A stretch of DNA of 64,000 nucleotides from assembly GCA_026119935.1 (NCBI GenBank), contig JALRMH010000005.1:1-64000 (forward strand). The letters are read 5' to 3'. How positions within the stretch are numbered: the first letter of the stretch is position 1; the number at the start of each line of letters is the position of its first letter. Of this stretch, positions 56,057-64,000 are shown piece by piece. The position numbers and the translations under genes are program-made. The notes beneath the pieces were generated by a model. It made no database searches. It had not been told where the DNA came from and saw only the letters and a list, made by a program, of their open reading frames with translations. This stretch comes from Endothia cerciana. Lineage: Eukaryota > Ascomycota > Sordariomycetes > Diaporthales > Cryphonectriaceae.

Positions 56057-59000
56057 AAGAACGAGGCAGCATAGGGAATCTGGGGAAGGATGGTACATTT
56101 TTTCATCAAGATGTCTATACACAGTTGTATGAAGTTCGCAATTCAGTGAACTGTTGAAAACTGCATCTTCTGGAACGGGAATGACAGTCATTATCCCCAG
56201 ACCCGAGGACTTCTTTAGCAGCCCTGGGCCGGTGTCGACCTCGAAAACATATCAAATGGAACCCAACAGGGAAATTTTAACTGTGGGCGCTCTAGATCTT
56301 CTGACAACAGCTCTCCAGAGGATGCCCTGGTAATAACCAACGCGTCTAACAGTTGGGCTCCGTCCATAATCCCAGATATGTGGTTTTCGAGGTCCTCCGG
56401 AATGTAGCTACGTTTACCTCGGAAAAGTCTCTTCTAGCGTCCGATATTGTCCAAGTATTAAGCGCGTATTCAAGATCAACATAGGCGTTGGCTTTGAGGA
56501 TCTCGGGTGATTATCCGAAGGCTGTCCCTAGGATCAAACCCTGTGTTTACCCGGTCAGATGGATGGGCATTCAATCTTGAGCCTAGGCCTGCGTCATGGC
56601 CAACCGGTGCGAAAGAGGAGGCTTGGGGGGGGGGGGGGGCAGGTGGAAGACTTCAGAGTCGCCGTGCAAGATGGACAGCAGCATCATGACGACCCTCAAC
56701 GTGGTTTATTGCCATTTGAGTATGCTGTCTCGAAGGTGCTAGGCACGGTTCCCCTCGTTGAGGATAATATTCTCGGGTGGCGTCGGTCTCTTGCGATCGC
56801 GATGCACCTTTGTGCACGGCACGCCTCTTTGAAGGCCATCTCACCAGTCAGGGTCGAAATTATCACAATATGGCTCTGCCAGAAGGACGGCCCAGGCCAA
56901 CTCCCCACCGCGCTCGCTCGGAGTATGGGTAATCTACTACGTTCTGAGCGTTGCTATTCCAGGCTTCGGCCGACGTTCGGTCCCGGCCAGCATTAACGTT
57001 GCTACAGGAGTCATATTTCTTGTGTTATGACTGGACTGTACAAGGCAGAAATCGACGGAAGGAGGATGATACTGTGCGCTAAACTCGGTATCCCAGTTCT
57101 AGGGCATGGTCCACACGGCAGTTGTCCCACTCCTCGTTCTCAACACCGGCTGGGTAACCACCAAATTACCAACGTTACGTGGGGGTGGTGAGGGCCCATT
57201 CATCCGGCCCCAGACAGCATTCCTCGGGACCGGCAAATTTGGTATGATTTGCATAGCCAATGCTCCCTTTCCACACGTGCCTGCTGTCGTTCTTCCTTTC
57301 TGGCCCTGACGCCATTGAGTCGGCCCCCTTTATCATCGGCCACCCAGCGGGTGGAAATTAATGACAGCCAAAGGACTTAATTATCACAGTTTCACACCTC
57401 TCGGCTCAAGACGCTCCGGGAGAGTGATGAAGGTTGAGCAAGACCCTGACTCTCCAGCGTGAGGTCTTCCCAGGTTCGCCTGACCTGTACACTCCGTACC
57501 GAGCGAGCTAAAGCCCACGAAAACCCTCCTGTCCTGGTCATCTCTCAAGGTCGTGGTGCTTCAACCAGATGATAACCGTCTCCTCGAATATCCCGACTGG
57601 TCGACGAATTTTCCGGGCGGGCGGAGGGCACCACGGTCGCACAGCATTGCGTAGGGTGTCATGGCAAATTTGACACATGCATCACATGGCTGATGCCTGA
57701 CTCGGGGGGGCAGCGAGCCATGGAATCCTTTTTTGGGTCAGAGAATGAGGAGCCACCGGCATGCGTGATGCTCATCATCAACCGCCCAGGGGGGGGGGGT
57801 GGGGTGGCAATCTGCCCGAGGTGGCGCACACACCGGACAACCCGCGCCATTCGACTTGGGATGACAGCTTGGAGCTGAGCCTTCGGACCAGTCGAGGCCG
57901 ACAAATATATGAACAAGTCCAGCAGCCTGAGATCCTGCCAGGGCGGTAAACCAGGGGCGGCCGCAGTCCGGCTTCAACGCTCTGCCGGCATGCCGTCACA
58001 CATATACATATCGATAGCATATCATTCAGGCCTTGGATATTGATGTATGTCTTATATCCCAGGTCACAGATGTCAACAAGATAGGGCTAACGGAGTATGA
58101 GCGGTGAGAACCCTGTACTAAAAAGCAGGCTCGATACTGGGTATGACCAGATCTGACGGCCGAGACGCGGTGAGAAGATCCAGACCGCGTTTGTGCTGCC
58201 GGCTCAGCGATATGTGCTCTCACGACAATGACCATGGTGGCGGTGGAACGAGCCTTTCGGTGATGATGCCGCACCTGCCGCCCACGGCACGTTGATTGAG
58301 GCAGGACGGGTGGCATCAGGACCAAGGACGTAGGGGATTAGAACGCTGACAGTATAGGCCTAACTACTGATCACGTTCTGAGGTCGGACCCAGCTCAGAC
58401 AAATAAGCTGCCAGAGACACCCTGGACACCTGCAGAAGTCTTGATATAAGCGGGACGGTACCGTGGGTGTGAAAAGCCTAAATCCTGAAACTTTATGCAC
58501 CTGGCACGTACAAGGCGCGAGATGAACGCGGCCACTCCAGGCGAGCGTGTACTGACCTTGCCAAGGTGGTGATGGTGGTGCTCACTGAGCCCCGACAGGT
58601 CTATAGCCCGCCCAGGTGACGCCCTGGCGGCGCGGCAGAACAGAACCTGGCACATCAGGGTCTCCAGAGGTTGAGCGGGGTGGGACGAGGGGTGATCACG
58701 GTGATCTCCATGGCCTACAGAGGGGGGGGGGCCTGGGGGATGACGGCGGCGTGGTCTCCCCCCCTCGGACAGGACAGGATGTAGAATGAAGTGAAGCAAG
58801 CCTCGAGGTGCAATTAAGCAGCTGGCCCAAGCTCCCGCGGGCGGCTCCACTTCCCGCCCGTGGACCCACGTCGCCAATGCCTCCTCCTGCCCTTAGCATC
58901 GTGAGCGGCACCCTTGCCGCTGACAGGATTCCAGACGACCCGAAAACTTTATCTTTCTGGATCTAGACCATCGCTCGTTTGCCCGCCCTCCCTACGCGCC

Positions 59001-62000
59001 TGGGCTGCGAATACCTCCCCACCTCTCCTTGTGCTATGCACGCAGGAACCCCCTATCCTTTTCATCCCAACGACTTTCAGACCACTGCCGCCCAACAAGC
59101 AGCAGCCCAGGATCAGCGAGGGAGAGATCCCGCACCGTACCAGCTGAGACGCACTGCCTGTGCTGCGTACAGATTCAGACCCTCTGCCTCTGCCGTCTCG
59201 ATGCCGGGCTCTGAGGGCTGTAGGGGCTTCTGACTGCCCCAGGAACATAGACCCTGTCGGGATGGGAAGGCCACCTGATGGGCAGACCCCAGTACTTCTC
59301 GAACAGACTGTCACGTTGGACTTATCGCAGGCTGATTCGCAATAGGGCCATACCGACGCACAATCAACCAGAGTGGAGTTGTGTAGTTAGAGACATGCCG
59401 GTCGATCCCGGCTCGCAGCCAGACTCCAGACGTGCCAGACCGTGACCCAGATACCAGGAAACACCATCGCCGACATCCCTGGCCCTGCATACGAGACGCT
59501 GCCAGCGTAGCATGGCAGCTGCATGTTTGCCCGATCATGAGGGCCACCACAGAATGCTGTCCCCGACCTACCACATCCAATCCTGCCCGCCTACCGCGCC
59601 CCCTACTTGCCATTGGCGTTGTCCACCGTGTCCTGCGGACCTCGACCTCGACCTTGCACCAGGGTTCAACATTCCGTCTGTCGGTACGGACCTGGTGGGA
59701 CTGTTCATTACGTGCCAGAGGGGCCTTTATCCTGCAGTGGTCTCAGACCTGGCAGATGGTGGCAGCCGTATGCTCAGCGGCGGGATGCAGCCTGTCCTCG
59801 TCTCCCAACTACAATGATTCATACGTGGCACTCTGGGACGACGATCTCTGCGGCCCATCTCGGCCTGTTCGTCGTTTCCAACATCCTGCAGGACCGATGC
59901 AGGCTGCAGCTCGGGCGCCACCTTTACCACCGCATTGGAAGCATCGTCCCAGGCAGGCTTGCCGCACATCACTATTTGGACAACACCCGGCCGATCTGTG
60001 GGGCCTGCATGCCGGCACAACTTGCCCATTGATGAACCTGCTGTCTATGGTGGCCCAGGATGGAGGACTACATACCCATTGGAGATCTCGGCCTTCCGAT
60101 GCGCCTCCAAGAATGGCTACGTACCTTGTCTACACTTGGCCAGTGGGCCACTCTCGACTTACGCATCACTGCATCCGTCCCCAGATACGAAGCCGGACAT
60201 GGGCAAGCATGAGTGAAAGGCACATACAAGAGACGCTACGCAGGCTTTGGGGGTTCCCAGCCTGTTCACACGGCACCAAAATCGTGGTCGGGGAGCCAGT
60301 CGCAGCGCGGGCAGCCTCCGGATAATTTCGACCGAACTTTGTTTTCTTGGCACAAAGCAAGAAACGGTGCTGCGACGGGGCTATCCATGGCGGTCATTGT
60401 CGGCTCCCAGGAACGATGGGAGGCTAAAGACGGTGCGAGACAGACGCCATGGCGTCCCTGATGGGTACCGGGGTCAAACGGACCGTGGGGCTCAACCCGC
60501 CCTGAAGGCACAAGCATTCCGCCTTTAGCTTCCCAGGCCCATCCAAGCCCCGTGCACATCTTCTACGGTGCCGCAGTATGTTTCAAGGAACGAGGACTGT
60601 ATCGGCCTCCAGTTCTAAGAAGGCCCATTTGACCGAGCTAATGGATGTGCCCAAGGTGCTTGTAGCAGCGGGTGAGACTAGGACAACCTCAAAGACGGCA
60701 CGTCGTCTGCCAGAATGTCACTGGTGCCGGATATTGAACTACTCGCGATCTAGGAACCTCTCGTTGCCCAGCATGAATTTTTCCAGACGTTGAGCCGTTT
60801 GGCCGGCCTTCAAGGCTACCTTGGGTTTCTTTGATGACTTGAGGACGCCGGACTCCTCCCTGATGGGTCGCAGCTCAGACTTGTAGGTGATGACTGCCCT
60901 CACGGCGGTCCCCATCCGTTGGACCATAGCCTGGAAACATCTCACTGCACATACAGCTGCTGTCGTATTATGTTAACCTGGATCTTAAACAAGCCGAGTT
61001 GCCGGGCTTCTCCTTCTCGTTCAAGCACAGCAGGTATGTTTTGTTTCACGCACGCAAATCCTGGTACGTGGAACTCAGCCCGACTGCACGCTACCACAGG
61101 TGGTGTGCTGCACGACATCCCTGCCCGCCTTTCCTGGAGGGGAAGAGATGCCAGGCAGATCTTCATTCGTCCACATGCATAGTATGTACGGGCTTTGGTA
61201 GCCAGAGATGAGCAGCCAGAGCACGTCTCTGCTGTGGCCTTTTTCATCTGACCCATACCCCCCCCCCCCCCAATCTAATGAAGATCATGCTCCTTGTGGC
61301 CTCAAATATACCGTTGCCGAGCCATCATGTAGACGGCAGTGTTTCTGGCGCAGTCTTTGCCTCCAGCCCATGGTAATATGCACGGTACTTATGTCTCTGA
61401 AGGGGCGGAACCTTTCACGGTGGTACGAACAAGAAACTCCCGTTCCGAAGTTCCAGACGATACTAATCATATCACTGATGAAATCTCCTATAGTATATAC
61501 AGCATGTCATCTCGGGCTGGCACGCCACTGCACCCCGCTCATCTAAGGCGCCGCCTCATCACAAACACTTCCGGTACCCTGCGTGAACCTGGGGCTTATC
61601 AGGACGCCATCAAAGATCAAAATCAACATCGCCTGCTCCGGTACCAATTGCAATTGCTCCTTCGTCCTCCTCCACCCAAGCCTCCTTCGAATACCCGCCG
61701 CCACGGCTGTCGCAAACTGCTTATTTATCGGGGTGAATGACCAGCCCGCCTCTCACCGGACCCAGCCCTCTCATCTCGAGAGCGGGTGTATCAGCTCGTG
61801 ACATCTGTATCATCCCACTTCCCTGCGAGTACCCGGGTTGTACCGCCGAAAACCAGGCAATCATTCGAGGGTTCCTTTTGCACAGGTCACTCCAAGCGGC
61901 TACCTGCATCCCTGTCTGTCGTCACCCCCCGACTTTTACTTTTCGACAGGATTCCGCAGTGACCCAGCCTGTATCATGATCCAGATCCGCGAGATCCTGC

Positions 62001-62207
62001 GAGAAGCGGCGAGGCAGGGTCGCACAGAGTGACTCAGGCCCAACACTACGTTTGTTCTGAATGTAGGTAGCCCGCGCCGGAGTCCTTCATCATCGGTTAG
62101 AGTTGCTGATTTCTGCGTAGGCGGGTCCCTCTGGCCGCGAATACTTCATCGTTCAAACCCCATGACCGACCGCTATTGGTACCACAACACACAATCTCGG
62201 AATCAGC
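56057..62207. other. 6.2 kb intergenic region upstream of the velvet gene
   Basis: No gene is supported despite one long open frame (59432-60325, plus), whose composition (many Trp, His, Cys, Arg, Pro) and lack of motifs argue against coding. G runs occur at 56627-56639 and 57790-57799, and a C run at 61259-61271. The stretch before 62208 should carry the velvet-gene promoter. No transposon ends or RNA genes were recognised. Confidence 0.5.
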
Positions 62208-63524
62208 ATGTTGAAAGCTATGGCTAGACCTTGGAGCCAATGGCACCACGAGCCATCGGACGCACCAGATCAAGGCCCTTTCCCAGACGCCAGGCCGAGC
62301 CTAGATGAAGGGCGAGTCCCTCGTCTATCCACGCCGCCGACTTTCCCCCTGAGGCTGCCTTTACCCCAACCTACGTCGTCACATCTGCCCCGAAGAGACT
62401 CGGTGCAGAGCAGCCATGCCACCACACCCTCCCCTCTCGAGCGGCTCTCGCCATCAGGCCACCTCGCCTTTGGTGACCCGCACCATGTTGCTGGGTCAAT
62501 GCGATCCACATATTACGACTACTGGAGCTCGCCATCTCAGGCGAGCCCCACTGTGTACGGCAGGAGCGAGGCCACCGCGCCTCACCTAGTGAGCACGACA
62601 CAACCAAGTGAGGCTCCGCCGGCAGCAGGTCGCTACGTCTCCGCGAGGGATCCCCAGCTGGCGAGCTTGACATCAAGCCTGTCAGACGGTTACTTCCCGA
62701 AGCCTACCACTCCAAGGCGCAGTCAGTCACCGCCGCAATCGCAGCCAGCGAGTTCGTCAGACTCGCGCATCCACTCTCCTCGCCAAGAGCCTCGCAAGAA
62801 TATGGCTGTGCAGGCGCTGCTCAACAATGAAGCTACGTCGGCTGTGGCATCTGGCAAAGCCCCTGTGCCAGCAGACCGGCCCCAGGAAGTAAAGTACGAG
62901 CTTTTTCTGCGGCAGCAACCGGTCAGCGCACGGTCTTGTGGATTCGGTGATAGAGATCGGAGGGTCATCGACCCTCCACCCATCATACAACTGATAATTA
63001 ATGCCCCCGGACTTCCACAGAATGAGGTCAGGAGGAAACTGAGACACCCGGTGAGCATCGTCCACTGCTCCATCTGGAGTGAGGACGGTGCCCAGGATAT
63101 GTCGGGAATGCCAGACGAGTATACGCGCCAGAAGCGACTGATGGGCAATCTGGTGGCCTCACCGTTTGTGGGCCTCGATGAGCATGGGGAGGAAGGCTGC
63201 TTCTTCTGTTTCCCGGACATTTCATGCCGGACACCCGGTCGATACCGACTCAAGTTCAGCCTCGTCATCCTCAACTCGCGGCCAGGGGCCAAGTCGCCCG
63301 TCAAGGTCGAGGTGCTATCTGACGTATTCCAGACCTTCAGCGCCAAGGAGTTCCCCGGGATGTCAGAGTCGACTGCCCTGGCCAAGGCACTCAAGAGCCA
63401 GGGCTGCAATATCCCGACGAAGAAAGGCAACGAGGGCGGGAAGAGCGGGAGGAGGGAAGAGAGTGACGACTTCTCGGACGAGGACGGGCCATCTCGCAGG
63501 AAGCGGACGAAGATCAACCAGTGA
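62208..63524 (+). CDS. velC: Velvet-family regulator, VelC type
   Basis: One exon of 438 residues. Velvet proteins are fungal DNA-binding regulators with an NF-kappaB-like fold that control development, sporulation and secondary metabolism. The velvet domain is C-terminal, about residues 228-405: YELFLRQQPVSARSCGFGDR, DRRVIDPPPIIQLIINAP, then HCSIW, LMGNLVASPFVGLDEHG, CFFCFPDISCRTPGRYRLKF and a closing FSAKEFPGMSESTALAKAL. It is preceded by 225 residues of Pro/Ser-rich disorder. This layout (disordered N-terminus, undivided C-terminal velvet domain) fits VelC rather than VeA or VosA (N-terminal domain) or VelB (split domain). The tail is charged and ends in RRKRTKINQ, a likely nuclear localisation signal. 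Start ATG 62208; ATG 62220 is an alternative. Confidence 0.88.
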   Translation: MLKAMARPWSQWHHEPSDAPDQGPFPDARPSLDEGRVPRLSTPPTFPLRLPLPQPTSSHLPRRDSVQSSHATTPSPLERLSPSGHLAFGDPHHVAGSMRSTYYDYWSSPSQASPTVYGRSEATAPHLVSTTQPSEAPPAAGRYVSARDPQLASLTSSLSDGYFPKPTTPRRSQSPPQSQPASSSDSRIHSPRQEPRKNMAVQALLNNEATSAVASGKAPVPADRPQEVKYELFLRQQPVSARSCGFGDRDRRVIDPPPIIQLIINAPGLPQNEVRRKLRHPVSIVHCSIWSEDGAQDMSGMPDEYTRQKRLMGNLVASPFVGLDEHGEEGCFFCFPDISCRTPGRYRLKFSLVILNSRPGAKSPVKVEVLSDVFQTFSAKEFPGMSESTALAKALKSQGCNIPTKKGNEGGKSGRREESDDFSDEDGPSRRKRTKINQ

Positions 63525-64000
63525 GACCTCTCATAACTTTGTTCTCTATACCTGGAGGTTGAGCGGCCAACGCTTATGGGCGTTACCACAGGGTCCTTGT
63601 CCGAAGCCGACTCTAGCAAAGCCGTTGGCACATTTCTCCACTTGCTCCGGAGATCGACTTTCAGAGCTCATTTCCATATCTCATTTTGGCGTTGTCATCA
63701 TACTACACCGAACCACCATGCCTCGGACCCCACGAGACCAATTCATCACAAGGTACGCCACGGCGTTATATACCCTCTCATGATTCGGCGATATCATTTT
63801 GGAAATCGAGGGATTTGTTTTGCGTTTGATTTTACGGAGGTAGGAGGTTCGCACCAAAACAGCAACAACCTGGGACAAGGCAGGGGATCGACGGCGTTTC
63901 AAATTGTGATTCGACAGGCGGTGACACGGTGAGGGCGTTGACCGCGGGGCAAAAGCTCATTCTCTGAGGGCGATGGGCACACAAATCTGGGCAGCGAAGG
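63525..64000. other. Right-edge non-coding DNA
   Basis: 476 bases after the velC stop, probably 3' UTR and spacer. No gene is seen; any gene beyond the window edge cannot be judged. Confidence 0.55.

Noticed and set aside
56507..56996. Possible small gene downstream of the protease
   Set aside because: The frame contains a G-run artefact and no recognisable motif, and I could not find gasdermin-like or HeLo-like features in it.
59390..59425. tRNA-like CCGGTCGATCCCGG word
   Set aside because: It is an internal palindrome without the rest of a tRNA cloverleaf.
59432..60325. Long plus-strand open frame of 297 codons
   Set aside because: The composition is rich in Trp, Cys, His, Arg and Pro, there is no motif, no intron or start context, and the other frames are equally unremarkable. 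I take it as a chance frame in GC-rich DNA.

Overview
The window is nuclear DNA from a filamentous ascomycete (Pezizomycotina, most likely Sordariomycetes). The main evidence is the gene set: a Set2 with AWS-SET-WW-SRI order, a velvet-family regulator, a secreted GH35 beta-galactosidase and a ZZ-finger/ankyrin STAND-like protein. Short introns (about 42-143 nt) with CTAAC/CTGAC branch sites and GC-rich exons agree. Genes are separated by unusually long non-coding stretches (up to 6 kb) full of homopolymers and microsatellites.

Layout, left to right: SET2 histone H3K36 methyltransferase (711-3655, minus); an AT-hook protein (8040-9129, plus) convergent with a GH35 beta-galactosidase (10941-14689, minus, 8 exons); a 5.5 kb spacer; a four-helix membrane protein with a long Ser/Pro-rich tail (20150-21625, plus). 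A compact housekeeping block follows: RAD23 (22925-24599, plus), BDP1/TFIIIB B'' (25686-27878, minus), BRE1 H2B ubiquitin ligase (28511-31203, plus) and a SARAF-like ER membrane protein (31847-32949, minus). BDP1 and BRE1 are divergent from one 632-bp promoter region. Next come a full-length ABCB transporter (36131-40544, plus), a cysteine-containing GPI-type surface protein (45185-46575, plus) and a UTP16/U3 snoRNP-associated protein (48174-49412, minus). A VelC-type velvet factor (62208-63524, plus) sits near the right edge.

The accessory part is 49.8-56.1 kb. A STAND/NACHT-like protein with about a dozen ankyrin repeats and a C-terminal ZZ-type zinc finger (minus) lies head-to-head with a subtilisin-like (S8) serine protease (plus), only about 40 bp apart. 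Both are broken. The STAND/ankyrin gene has several frame shifts and two in-frame stops. The protease has a frame shift, a splice donor changed from the expected GTAAGT to GGAAGT, and no visible start. The domain set resembles fungal non-self recognition and regulated cell death modules, where S8 proteases and STAND proteins occur together. I read this as a decayed or locally mis-sequenced immune-type gene pair, and it is the most interesting locus here. The ZZ finger exon and the protease N-terminal exon have no start codon of their own and were found by reading across splice sites.

The rest of the non-coding DNA shows no gene I can support. It holds CA, GAA, TA, TAC and GTA repeats, including a GTA/TAC palindrome, and one 9-base N gap flanked by low-quality-looking homopolymers.
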